Positions 23,699-32,533 of a DNA stretch of 35,910 bases are shown here, piece after piece. A program made the translations under genes and the position numbers. The DNA is taken from the NCBI GenBank assembly GCA_964612505.1, contig CAZTEX010000017.1, positions 1 through 35,910 on the forward strand, given 5' to 3'. Each line of letters starts with the position of its first letter. The first letter of the stretch is position 1. Under the pieces are notes generated by a model. It ran no database searches. It worked only from the letters and a program-made list of their open reading frames with translations, and had not been told where the DNA came from. Source of the stretch: JAAZZY01 sp964612505 (GTDB taxonomy: Bacteria; Chlamydiota; Chlamydiia; Chlamydiales; JAAZZY01).

Positions 23699-24350
23699 TT
23701 GCTGAACCTATATCTTGTTTTTCAAAACGAGAAGTCATTTGTGATTTTAATCTCTCTACCATTTCTTTAGGAGCTTTTTGAGGAGAGCCCACATTAAAAG
23801 GGGGTTCTGGATCATACTCTAAACCAAGTTGCATCGCTTGAGCAAAAAGGGGCCCTTGTATTTTCTCTGAAAGTCTTAAAGCCATATCAATCCCTGCAGA
23901 AACGCCTGCTGCAGTGATTACTTTTCCATCTTCAACCACACGTGAATTAACAGGTAATGCTCCCCATTGTGGCAAAAGATCCATCGCAGCCCAATGAGTC
24001 GTTGCTTTTAGCCCTTTTAAAATGTTTGCAGCTCCTAAAATTAAACTGCCCGTACAAACAGAAGTTGTCCAAATTGTCTTTGTATGAATATGTTTGATCC
24101 ATTCTAACATTTCCGGGTATTTAGTTAGCAGGGTTGCATTACCAGCTCCTGGCACAACTAAAATATCTGCTTTTTGAATATCGGACAAAGAATAATCGGC
24201 ATGCAAGATTAATTGTGAATCTGTCTGTACTAATCCTTTTTTGAGTCCCACACAATAAGATTGACTATTAGGCCACCTAGAAAGAATTTCGTAAGGTCCT
24301 ACGAGGTCAAGAGCTGTCATTTGTTCGTATAATAAAAAAGCTATCTGCAT
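23685..24350 (-). CDS. DJ-1/PfpI-family protein, isonitrile hydratase-like (copy 2)
   Basis: Identical to the protein at 18441-19106, including Cys99-Thr100 and Asp15; the same ATG with AAGG before it is preferred over the GTG 12 bases upstream. Third gene of the intact rlmI - oxygenase - pfpI - tag series. Confidence 0.82.
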   Translation of the reverse strand: MQIAFLLYEQMTALDLVGPYEILSRWPNSQSYCVGLKKGLVQTDSQLILHADYSLSDIQKADILVVPGAGNATLLTKYPEMLEWIKHIHTKTIWTTSVCTGSLILGAANILKGLKATTHWAAMDLLPQWGALPVNSRVVEDGKVITAAGVSAGIDMALRLSEKIQGPLFAQAMQLGLEYDPEPPFNVGSPQKAPKEMVERLKSQMTSRFEKQDIGSANASR

Positions 24351-24377
24351 ACTTACCTTCACTGTCTTAAGTATTTT

Positions 24378-25829
24378 TTAATCACTCTTCTCATGATGAG
24401 AAGCCGCAGGAAAATATTGGCCATGAAGGCCATTTGGAATCATATGGATAACCTCTGAGCGACCCAGTTCTCTTAAATTCTTTGCATCTAAAATAAGAAG
24501 AAAAGAGCGGTGCTGCTCCATATCGTTTACAACTGTTAAAAGGACCCCTTCATCTTCTTGGGTAGCACCTGGGGTCGCAATAAATACGGGCTCTCCAGGG
24601 CAACACCCTAGCTCTTGCCACTGAGAGACTTTTTTTGTTTCCATATCTACTTTGTAAATCGCTCGCGCTATATTAATTTCTAATTTGAGCTCACCAGGAT
24701 CGCTCAAATAGACATAACGATAGGGTTTTCCATCAAAACTTTCATTAATCCGAGGAAATTCACAAGATCCTTCAAAGATTGTTTCTGAAGTAATTTCTTG
24801 AGTTTGCAAGGAAAAAGAAAAGCGTTTTAGTTTTTCAATAGGTAAATTCTCTACTCTAACCTCTTTTTCAGCTTGAGGTTTATATTGTGAAGCAACTCCC
24901 ATCACAACACTGGGATCATCATAACAAACAATATCGACATAGATGTGATTTTCTTTTTCAAAAGCATTGGCATGATGAAATGAAAAGAATGGCTTTGTGA
25001 TATATTTTCTCACCACTTCACCACTACGGCGATTCACAATTGTAAATTGAGTGCCACGCTCGGGATGCCAAGAGAAATTCTTAATAAACGCGTGCCTTTG
25101 GAAGATCAAATCTAGCGGTTTAACAACAAAAGGATATTCCGTAAAAATCACATAATTTTCTGTCAGAGAAAAACTATGCATATAGGAAGGCTCCTGCACA
25201 GGAATTTGCGCTATCACCTCTCTTGCACTCAAGCCCTTCTTGATTCGATAAAGTATATATTGGCTCTTGTAGCCATATTTAATGAGATAGTTGATAGTTT
25301 CTTGGCAAGCCCTGTCATAATGTGGATGGGCCGACTCCCAGCATTTCTCATGAGGCAAATGATCTTGATAATCTAAAACTCCTAGCGTCTCCAAAGTCTC
25401 TCTATCAAAGCTAATGGGTAATGGAATTTCTGTTAACGCGACATATTGATCTGCAATTTTTGCTACATTGACATTCGCATTATGAAGAGGTGTTTTTGAA
25501 TTTGGCAAAAAGAATGTCAAAAACTGCTTAAATAAAGAGCGACAAGGATCTGAAGCAAACCCTATATAATTTAATGAACCCTTTTCAAACACCGATTGAT
25601 AAGCATCTGTTTTTAAAAACTTATTTGTATATTGAACTTGCCCCTCATGAAAACTAAAAGCATGTAGCATGGCCAGGCCATCAAACCAGTGTTGATTTGT
25701 CTTGCCGTTCACAGTAACATAAATAGGTCCATTGCGAATTAAAGTCCCAGAAAGCCAGTGGGGAATCATGCCTTTGCTTTGAAGTGGCAAACTTGTAACC
25801 TCGTTTTGAAGCTGGGCAGATGCTGACAT
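24378..25829 (-). CDS. carotenoid-oxygenase-family protein (copy 2)
   Basis: Identical to the protein at 19134-20585, with all four iron-ligand His. Here it follows a full-length rlmI after about 80 bp in the same direction, so it can be co-transcribed with it. Confidence 0.88.
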   Translation of the reverse strand: MSASAQLQNEVTSLPLQSKGMIPHWLSGTLIRNGPIYVTVNGKTNQHWFDGLAMLHAFSFHEGQVQYTNKFLKTDAYQSVFEKGSLNYIGFASDPCRSLFKQFLTFFLPNSKTPLHNANVNVAKIADQYVALTEIPLPISFDRETLETLGVLDYQDHLPHEKCWESAHPHYDRACQETINYLIKYGYKSQYILYRIKKGLSAREVIAQIPVQEPSYMHSFSLTENYVIFTEYPFVVKPLDLIFQRHAFIKNFSWHPERGTQFTIVNRRSGEVVRKYITKPFFSFHHANAFEKENHIYVDIVCYDDPSVVMGVASQYKPQAEKEVRVENLPIEKLKRFSFSLQTQEITSETIFEGSCEFPRINESFDGKPYRYVYLSDPGELKLEINIARAIYKVDMETKKVSQWQELGCCPGEPVFIATPGATQEDEGVLLTVVNDMEQHRSFLLILDAKNLRELGRSEVIHMIPNGLHGQYFPAASHHEKSD

Positions 25830-25910
25830 TCTTAGAGGCTTTTTTTCTTGTCTTTTATCTTGCAACTCTCAAGAAACCCTCATTTTCTAATAACTAAAAT
25901 ACATAAAACA

Positions 25911-27086
25911 TTAGCAAAGATATAAAAGAAAGCTTTTAAGATAGTGACTTTCGGGGTGAAAGAGATTCACAGGATGATCCATCCCTTGGATGTGCTTGGC
26001 TAAAATTTGAACTTCTCGATTGGCTTCTCTTGCTGCTTGAAAAAGAAGTTCTTGAAACGTCTGTTCATCGATATAATAAGAGCAAGAACAGGTGAGGATT
26101 AGCGCATTTTTGGGCGCTTTAGAAAATGCTAAGCTGTTAATGCGACGGTACCCTTTCATTGCTTGAGGGATGTCCCTCTTTTTTTTTGCAAAAGCAGGGG
26201 GATCTAAAATAATGAGCTCATAGGGCAATGGCTTTGTTGTTAGAAAATCAAAAACATCTTCTTGTAAACAATGGTGGACGTGAGGATCAAAGCCATTGAG
26301 CAAAAGGTTTTCTTTAGCTCCCTGAGTGGCTGCTCCTGAAATATCTAGGGAGTCTACTTGTCTAGCGCCCCCAGCTAAAGCATAGACTGAAAAACCCCCA
26401 GTATATGAAAAGCAGTTAAGGACATTCTTTTGATGAGACAGCTTCCCTATTAAAGCCCGCATTTCTCTTTGATCCAGAAAAAATCCTGTTTTTTGACCAG
26501 TCTTCCAATTGACTAAAAACTTTAATCCATTTTCTAGTACGATTGTTTCTTCTTTTTCTGTTCCATGCAGCATCCCTACTTGCTCATGAAGACGCTCTTC
26601 TTTGCGAACTGAAGAAACAGACTTTTCAAAGATAGTTTCGCAACAGCTTTCCTTAGCAAGGCATTCCACAATAAATGATTTTAAGTGATCGATCCCTAAA
26701 GTATAGCTTTGAAGCACAAGTGCTTTATCATATTTATCCACAATCAAACCAGGTAAAAGGTCCCCTTCTCCATTGATCAAACGATAGGCATTTGTTTGCT
26801 TTTCATCAAAAAAAGATTTGCGAAGAGAGATTGCTTTTTGGATATTTTCTCGGATTGTTTGATAAGGATCGCCTTGGCCAAAAGAAATAATTCTTCCTGC
26901 TAAGCTTAAGCCTCGATTAAAATAACCATAGCCCAAACACTCTCCCTCAAAACTTTCAATAGCGCAAATAGAGCCATTGACAAAGGGTTCAGGCCATCTC
27001 TCTATGGCTCCAGAAAAAAGCCATAAATGGCGATTTTTAAAAATAGCTTCTTTACCTTTTTTGAGACGAATAACTTGATTTTTCAT
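25911..27086 (-). CDS. rlmI: 23S rRNA (cytosine-C5) methyltransferase RlmI-like
   Basis: A 391-residue class I SAM methyltransferase. The N-terminal PUA-like domain (about 1-75, LKKGKEAIFKNRHLWLFSGAI) is followed by a central domain and the Rossmann domain: TGFFLDQREMR at 200-210, SAM loop NCFSYTGGFSVYA at 224-236, catalytic LDPPAFAKKK at 294-303, and CSCSYYI. The family methylates C1962 of 23S rRNA in E. coli; position here is by homology. The start ATG is clear. The last 148 codons exist a second time as a fragment at 20667-21113. Probably first gene of a minus-strand operon with the oxygenase, pfpI and tag genes. Confidence 0.9.
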   Translation of the reverse strand: MKNQVIRLKKGKEAIFKNRHLWLFSGAIERWPEPFVNGSICAIESFEGECLGYGYFNRGLSLAGRIISFGQGDPYQTIRENIQKAISLRKSFFDEKQTNAYRLINGEGDLLPGLIVDKYDKALVLQSYTLGIDHLKSFIVECLAKESCCETIFEKSVSSVRKEERLHEQVGMLHGTEKEETIVLENGLKFLVNWKTGQKTGFFLDQREMRALIGKLSHQKNVLNCFSYTGGFSVYALAGGARQVDSLDISGAATQGAKENLLLNGFDPHVHHCLQEDVFDFLTTKPLPYELIILDPPAFAKKKRDIPQAMKGYRRINSLAFSKAPKNALILTCSCSYYIDEQTFQELLFQAAREANREVQILAKHIQGMDHPVNLFHPESHYLKSFLLYLC

Positions 27087-27264
27087 GATCTACTAATTGA
27101 TTAGCTAAAGATTATAGCTGTAAAAACAATATCTTTCAAAGCTATGGCCATATTTAATTATTTTTGGCAAAAAAGTAGGTCTTTGAGCATTTTTTGAGGA
27201 CTTTACCTCTAAAAAACAACTTTGAATGAATATTTTTTTCTTTAATTTAGCTTATGAGCGCATT

Positions 27265-28719
27265 TCAAACTTTCTTAAATATGACGGATGGATGAGCGCG
27301 AAAATACTCAAATGGGACATGAACTTCTTCCACTTTTCCTGAAGAATTACTGAAAAAAGAAAATTCGACTAAAGGGCTGACTCCATAAGTTAAAAGTGCT
27401 GGATATTTTGCTTCAAAGACTTCCTCTCTTTTTGGGTTGAGCTCGACCCTCATTTTGCCAAGAGTCGCAACAAGAACATCATATTGAAGAGTTATCTGCA
27501 TCGTTCCATAAGCTGGGTGGACATATTCACCTTCATATTTTTGCAATGGCAAAAGGTTTTTATTTTGATTTGCCTTCAAACGCTCTTCTAAAGATTTTTG
27601 AATCCAATCGGTTTCTTCAAGTCCAAGAAGATAATCATAAATAGCGTTTTTGATAGAGACGCTTGCATAGCGGCCGTCCGTACTGCTATTGGTCAAAATA
27701 ACAACTCCTATTTTTTCATGAGGAAGAAGTGACACCTCTGAAAAAAAACCTTCTATTGAACCTGCATGATGGACTTGTTTTCGCCCTTTATAGCTGTCAA
27801 TTTCCCATCCTAGGCCATATCCAGCAGGTTCAAGAGATGATTGAGAAGCAAACAGTATCTGAATGGTATGCATTTCATTCAAAACGTCTTGTTTAATGAA
27901 ATTGGGCCGCGCTTCATCAAAGAGTTGTATTTGAACCCATTTAACCATGTCGCTAACAGAGGAGTAAATGGCACTTGCAGCAAGAGTAGATATTGGGTAC
28001 AAAAAAGGAAGTCTTTGAATCTTTCCTCCCATTTCCGCATAAGGTTGCGCAATATTGGACATTTCTTGAAATTGACTGGAAGTACCTGACAAACCCATCC
28101 CTAATGGTTTTAGAATCCGCGACGCAATCTCTTCTTCCCAAGTATTATTTGTCACCTTCTCAATAACCTTTGCAGCTACAACATACATGAAGTTGTTATA
28201 CAAAAAGGTTTCTCTCAGTCCAGCAATAGGAGCTAAATGAGGCAGTGACTTTAAAACATCTTCTTCAGAAAGATCACGGACTAAATACCAGAGGGCGTCA
28301 TGGCGAGGAACTCCTGTTCGATGAGCTATCAAGTCGCGCAATGTGACCTTAGAAGAAAGCTCGTGATTATGCAGTCGAAATTCGGGAAGGTATTGAATCA
28401 CAGGATCATCCCAGGCTAGCTTTCCTTCCTCAGCAAGCTGAGCAATCAGGAGACTTGTAAATCCTTTTGTATTGGATGCAATAGGAAAGATTGTATTTTC
28501 AGTGACTGAAAATTGGTTTTCTAAATCCCTCATCCCATAGCCTTGGCAGAGGATGAGTTTGTTATCAGCAACAACAGCTATTGCAGCACCTGGAATATGA
28601 AATTTTTCGAGAGCTTGGATGACAACGGCATCAATTTTACTTTCATAGGCCATAAGAAGATGTAGACTCCAACTACTGATAATGATCCACACTGTAGCTA
28701 CTACTTTAAAAAAAGTCAT
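27265..28719 (-). CDS. exported serine hydrolase, class C beta-lactamase/PBP4-like fold
   Basis: A 484-residue protein with a signal peptide (hydrophobic about 4-24). The catalytic domain has SxxK as SNTK (Ser82, Lys85), YxN as YNN (Tyr174, Asn176) and HAG at 318-320 in place of KTG. Ser-Tyr-His patterns of this kind are seen in esterases, D-aminopeptidases and beta-lactamase-related proteins. From about 390 to the end a small beta domain (YEGEYVHPAYG...) resembles the DUF3471-type C-terminal domain. It acts outside the cytoplasm, possibly on peptidoglycan-derived peptides or esters; antibiotic hydrolysis cannot be assumed. It follows the S9 peptidase gene by 65 bp in the same direction. Confidence 0.82.
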   Translation of the reverse strand: MTFFKVVATVWIIISSWSLHLLMAYESKIDAVVIQALEKFHIPGAAIAVVADNKLILCQGYGMRDLENQFSVTENTIFPIASNTKGFTSLLIAQLAEEGKLAWDDPVIQYLPEFRLHNHELSSKVTLRDLIAHRTGVPRHDALWYLVRDLSEEDVLKSLPHLAPIAGLRETFLYNNFMYVVAAKVIEKVTNNTWEEEIASRILKPLGMGLSGTSSQFQEMSNIAQPYAEMGGKIQRLPFLYPISTLAASAIYSSVSDMVKWVQIQLFDEARPNFIKQDVLNEMHTIQILFASQSSLEPAGYGLGWEIDSYKGRKQVHHAGSIEGFFSEVSLLPHEKIGVVILTNSSTDGRYASVSIKNAIYDYLLGLEETDWIQKSLEERLKANQNKNLLPLQKYEGEYVHPAYGTMQITLQYDVLVATLGKMRVELNPKREEVFEAKYPALLTYGVSPLVEFSFFSNSSGKVEEVHVPFEYFRAHPSVIFKKV

Positions 28720-28784
28720 AGTTATATCTCTTAAATTTAAGTAACCATCCAGAAATTATTCTCACTATTGCAGCATCAAACACT

Positions 28785-30794
28785 CTAATTAAAAATATTC
28801 ACTATGGAATGTGCGATGACTTCTTTTTTAGAAGGTATGTATTTCCCTTTTAAATGATGGGCTAAAAAACGCTCCACTTGATCTAAATACATCACTTTAT
28901 TTGCAAAATGAGCAAATTGATGTCCTTCGTTAGGAAATACTATGTAAGTAACTTCTTGATTGTTTTTTTTCATGCTCTCATAAATTTGACTAGATTCACT
29001 TTCCACAACTATATGATCTTTTTTTCCATGTATTAAAAGAAGGGGCGCTTTAATTTGATCGAGATAGTTGAGAGGTGAGCATTTCTCTAAATATTTTGCT
29101 CCTTCTTCATCGTCAGGGTTCCCTCCCATACTGGTAATAAATGCTTGTTTTGTGAAAAACATGCTTTTGTCAGATAAATATTTAGCAGGGAATTCCCAAA
29201 ATTCGGGAACGCTTTGCAAGACTGTCTTTAAGTTAGAAGGACCGCAAACAGCAATACAGCAGGTGAAATAATCGGGTGTAAATGTTAGAGCCGCTAAAGA
29301 CTCATACCCACCATAACTCCCTCCATAAATGGCTAATTTCCCTTTTTCAGTCAGCCCCTTAGCAATACAGGCTTCCACAGCATCAATGACATCTAAATGA
29401 GCTTTTCCTCCCCATTGTCCATTGCCTGCGTTGACAAAAGATTTTCCAAATCCAGAAGATAAGCGAAAGTTCACGCTAAGCACTGCATATCCACAACTTG
29501 CAAGCCACTGATGGTAGGCATTAAATTCAAATTTGTCTCTGACTTTGAAAGGACCTCCATGCGGGAAAACAACGAGTGGAATAGGAGAATCTACATATCC
29601 CCCTTGATCAAACTCTTTAGGAAGGGTGTAATAACAAACAAGAGGCTGACCATCCCTTGCTTGCGCAACCATTTCGTACATTTTTGAATATTTTTTATCT
29701 GCTGAACTTTTTGAAGCTTTGGGTGACAATTTCGTAAGTACACAAGAACCCCTTTGATAAAGCCAAACAGAGCCCCCTTGATCTGGAACACTATTAGAGA
29801 CAATCCATGTATTTTCATCTTGGCTTTTGCTTACAAGTTCAAAATTGCTCCCCACATGCTCTGAAAGAAAATCAATATCTTCCTTAATAGAAGGATCTAA
29901 AATATGCCATTTTTTCTGAGTATAGTAAGATGCATAAGCTCTTGGCTTATCGTGAACAAAGAGAACTTCATCAATATCACTGGGAATAGGGCCACTTAAA
30001 ATTTCTTCTTCATAAGGGGCAAAAATATTTTTTTGAGTTAATTGATTGGTGTCAGAAAAACGATTGTCTAAAAAGTAGACCTTCTTTTCTTGACTATTAT
30101 AGGAAATGAATTCTGTCTGAAAAGCCTCTTCAGAAGTTAAGCTCATAAAAACTTGGTCTTCTTTAGAAAAAATAGTCCATGATCCATCATTGTTAATTTT
30201 CATCTTTAAGATGACTTCTAAATCCTCACTGACAAGAAATTTTGCAAATGTATCATTTTCTAATAAAAGAGTGAATTTTCCAGAGTCTAAGTCAAGATGA
30301 TATAGATCATGAAAATGGGGATTTCTATTATTTATGCCAATGACAGCTTTGTTTTCTTTATGACTCAGAGCTATTACTTTGACATTGGCCTTAGCAAATT
30401 CTTCTGCGTACAAAAGGTGCTCCTTGGATGCAATATCAAAACTATGCAGCTGCAGTTGATGTGATCCCTCTTCATCTCTCAAAAGGAGAACTTTTTTACT
30501 ATCTGCTGACCAAAAAAAACGAATGATTTGAGGGGTAGTAAAAAAGCTTATCTGGTTTACCTCTGAAGAATGATCTACTGGTAAGATCACTAAATTGGCA
30601 ATACCTGTTTTATCTGCCCCGATTTGAGCAATCCACTGACCATCAGGACTTACTTTTGCAGAAATAAAAGAAGGTGTTGAGCAAAGGCCTTCTTTAGAAA
30701 TTTCAGAATAAAGATTTGTTGAATGCATCACTACTACCAGAGTTATTAAGAAACTGAAAAAAAACTTCTTCACAAAAGGCTTATAGGGGTTCAA
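28785..30794 (-). CDS. exported S9-family prolyl oligopeptidase-like peptidase
   Basis: A 669-residue protein. A signal peptide (KKFFFSFLITLVVVM, about 9-23) leads to an N-terminal beta-propeller (about 35-380) that filters substrates, then an alpha/beta hydrolase domain. Catalytic triad: Ser493 in GGSYGGYE, Asp593 in HGKKDHIV and His625 in NEGHQF. It should cleave short peptides, as dipeptidyl- or acylaminoacyl-peptidases do. The start is uncertain: TTG at 30794 directly follows an in-frame TAA, and a GTG at 30773 would give a shorter, still classical signal peptide. Together with the next gene it forms a pair of exported hydrolases. Confidence 0.85.
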   Translation of the reverse strand: MNPYKPFVKKFFFSFLITLVVVMHSTNLYSEISKEGLCSTPSFISAKVSPDGQWIAQIGADKTGIANLVILPVDHSSEVNQISFFTTPQIIRFFWSADSKKVLLLRDEEGSHQLQLHSFDIASKEHLLYAEEFAKANVKVIALSHKENKAVIGINNRNPHFHDLYHLDLDSGKFTLLLENDTFAKFLVSEDLEVILKMKINNDGSWTIFSKEDQVFMSLTSEEAFQTEFISYNSQEKKVYFLDNRFSDTNQLTQKNIFAPYEEEILSGPIPSDIDEVLFVHDKPRAYASYYTQKKWHILDPSIKEDIDFLSEHVGSNFELVSKSQDENTWIVSNSVPDQGGSVWLYQRGSCVLTKLSPKASKSSADKKYSKMYEMVAQARDGQPLVCYYTLPKEFDQGGYVDSPIPLVVFPHGGPFKVRDKFEFNAYHQWLASCGYAVLSVNFRLSSGFGKSFVNAGNGQWGGKAHLDVIDAVEACIAKGLTEKGKLAIYGGSYGGYESLAALTFTPDYFTCCIAVCGPSNLKTVLQSVPEFWEFPAKYLSDKSMFFTKQAFITSMGGNPDDEEGAKYLEKCSPLNYLDQIKAPLLLIHGKKDHIVVESESSQIYESMKKNNQEVTYIVFPNEGHQFAHFANKVMYLDQVERFLAHHLKGKYIPSKKEVIAHSIVNIFN

Positions 30795-31523
30795 TTAATG
30801 CAAATAAACTAGCCTAATAAAGAATTTTTGTTAAGGAATATTGACCCGTGATTCAACCGGGCTCTTACCAAGCCAGGATTACCCAGCAAAGCAGTGAGAA
30901 GAATAGTGTTACTTTGAGCCGTAAACAGCCTCCTAGATAGAAGGCTTGAAAAGCCTGATATGTTGGATTTTTTCAATTTCTCCGACATATTGGCTACGGT
31001 ATAACAACATCGCATTTAAAACACCCATTGAGAAAAATGCCCGTACAGAATTTTGAATGTGTTGCCTGTAAAAAAGAGTTGCCGAGTCTATTGGAGTCAA
31101 TAATAAAACGAACCCATCAAGACTTCACTATCTAGCGATTAGAATGTCAATACAGTTTACCGCAACCGAACAAATTGAATTCTATCATTTGGCTGAAATC
31201 TAATTATTAGAACTAAATAATTAGGTTATAGCCAAATTATAGAATCATGAAAAATTATTTGAAACTCAAAGAGTATTAGAGGTGTTGGTGACTTTACCTC
31301 TTATTTATGGCCATTAAAACCCTACAAACATTGATAAGAGAAAAAACATCCTTCTACCATTGGCCTAAATCAGTCCCGGTTTTATAGGAAAGTAGACCAA
31401 AATATCCGATGCGTACCCTGTGAAAAATTTTTAAAAGGAATCACTCCTAACAAGCCTCTTTTTTAAAAAAACAAAAAAGAAGTTCCGCTCTTATTGGTTT
31501 AATTAAGGGGACAGAGAAGAAAG
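30795..31523. other. gene-free, apparently decayed region
   Basis: No credible intact gene in 729 bases. Short ORFs are broken by stops in all frames. Two tiny plus-strand ORFs share a Cys-x-x-Cys pattern: 31037-31135 (ECVACKKEL) and one ending at 31466 (RCVPCEKFL). These may be relics of a Zn-ribbon gene or transposase. Small hairpins also occur (for example AGGCTT-GAA-AAGCCT near 30931), and a large palindrome at 31179-31245. Confidence 0.4.
31179..31245. repeat. 67-bp imperfect palindrome
   Basis: Arms 31179-31208 and 31216-31245. Outer block ATTCTATCATTTGGCT faces AGCCAAATTATAGAAT with one mismatch, a 5-by-5 mismatched bulge follows, then CTAATTATT faces AATAATTAG, with a 7-nt loop. No T-run follows, so it is not a plain terminator. 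It could be a MITE-like element or remnant. Confidence 0.75.
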
Positions 31524-32255
31524 CTATATTAAAAACACATGAATCATAAGATCTGTTACAAAGTGAGCCGCCATTGCAGTCCAAAGTCCCCTAGACCAAT
31601 ACAACCAGCCAAAAACAATCCCCGCAATTCCATTCAGAAAAAGAATGCGACAGATTTCAAAAGCAGACGGCGAGCTTAATATATCAAATGCGGCAGGTAG
31701 GTGGCCTACTCCAAAAAGCAATGCAACCAAAATGGTTGCGCTCCAAAGAAGCGTCAATCTTTTATTCGATTTATTTTTAAAACCTTTACTTAAGACAAAA
31801 TAGACTAAAGTAAACAGAAAAAGCCTACACAGAACTTCTTCATTTACGGCACCATAAATAGAGGCTAAAGCCCCTGCCCACATCGGGGGATGAACTGCTT
31901 TCCCAACTAGCGCCGAACTTGCAAAAATTGTTTTATCAGAAAGAAAAAGGATCAAACCCACCAGTATACCGGACACTAGCGCAGGCAAAATAATTCGTTT
32001 AAAAGGATTATCAACAATAAAAGGAGAAAGATCCGTTTTTGGCAAAATTTTAGAACTCGCCCAACAAACAAATCCAAACACAGCTGCGGCCTGGAGTGCT
32101 GCAAAAAGTAATACTCTCCAAATTGAAGTTTCTGAAGGGAGTATTCCCAAATATCGAACATAAGGAAGAACGGACAAAGATCCAACAATGCACAACAACC
32201 AAAGAGTGAAAACTATTTTTCTATTGATTACTTTTTTTGGTAAATTTTCACTCAT
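31524..32255 (-). CDS. CPBP-family intramembrane metalloprotease (CAAX-protease-like)
   Basis: A 243-residue membrane protein with about six to eight hydrophobic helices. Family motifs: EExxxR at 139-144 (EEVLCR), FGVGHLP with His185, and HFVTD with His231. In bacteria such proteins have been linked to bacteriocin immunity, membrane anchoring and protein processing; the role here is unknown. The start is set at the ATG at 32255, which has GGGGAG 9 bases upstream. The open frame continues upstream into tRNA-Leu, which cannot be coding. The tRNA lies about 100 bp upstream in the same direction. Confidence 0.82.
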   Translation of the reverse strand: MSENLPKKVINRKIVFTLWLLCIVGSLSVLPYVRYLGILPSETSIWRVLLFAALQAAAVFGFVCWASSKILPKTDLSPFIVDNPFKRIILPALVSGILVGLILFLSDKTIFASSALVGKAVHPPMWAGALASIYGAVNEEVLCRLFLFTLVYFVLSKGFKNKSNKRLTLLWSATILVALLFGVGHLPAAFDILSSPSAFEICRILFLNGIAGIVFGWLYWSRGLWTAMAAHFVTDLMIHVFLI

Positions 32256-32355
32256 AGCATCTTCTCCCCTAAGGCTTGCTAATGAAAGTAATCTTCTGTC
32301 GGCAGAGCAAGTTGAACCATGTAATGTTGTGAAAACAGTCGTTTTAAAACTAGAA

Positions 32356-32438
32356 TGCTCGGGGCGGGACTCGAACCCGCACGGGATTGCTCCCAAGGGA
32401 TTTTAAGTCCCTTGTGTCTACCATTCCACCACCCGAGC
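32356..32438 (-). tRNA. tRNA-Leu (anticodon UAA)
   Basis: Minus strand. The acceptor stem GCTCGGG (from 32438) pairs with CCCGAGC (to 32357), with discriminator A at 32356. The anticodon loop CTTAAAA, closed by AGGGA/TCCCT, places TAA at 32403-32405. A long variable arm (type II) and the T-arm GCGGG-TTCGAGT-CCCGC are clear. CCA is not encoded. It reads UUA and UUG codons, which are frequent in this AT-rich DNA. Confidence 0.96.
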
Positions 32439-32533
32439 GAAAAATATGGCAATTAATTTATCTTGAAAATGAAAATAGAGTCAAGAGAAAGTCTTCTCAA
32501 TAAAGATACTTTATTTCCTTTTGCCAAAGACGA

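Larger units (their letters stand above)
21114..26357. repeat. 5244-bp tandem duplication, copy 2
   Basis: Second unit of the direct repeat. It begins with the last part of the ankyrin gene and ends inside the full-length rlmI (identity reaches 26359). In this copy the operon headed by rlmI keeps its upstream part. Confidence 0.97.

Noticed and set aside
15870..26359. Interpretation of the 5.2-kb repeat as a composite transposon or phage
   Set aside because: No transposase, integrase, terminal inverted repeat or target duplication; the breakpoints lie inside two ordinary genes.
30809..31015. 68-residue minus-strand ORF in the gene-free stretch
   Set aside because: No ribosome-binding site, no recognisable motif and a low-complexity sequence; more likely chance or relic.
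32256..32396. Upstream extension of the CPBP protein giving an N-terminus MGAIPCGFESRPEH
   Set aside because: This stretch is partly the minus strand of tRNA-Leu, and a strong ribosome-binding site precedes the internal ATG at 32255.
32356..32438. tRNA-Leu as an integration (att) site for an island
   Set aside because: I found no second copy of the tRNA 3' end in the window and no integrase other than the chromosomal xerC.
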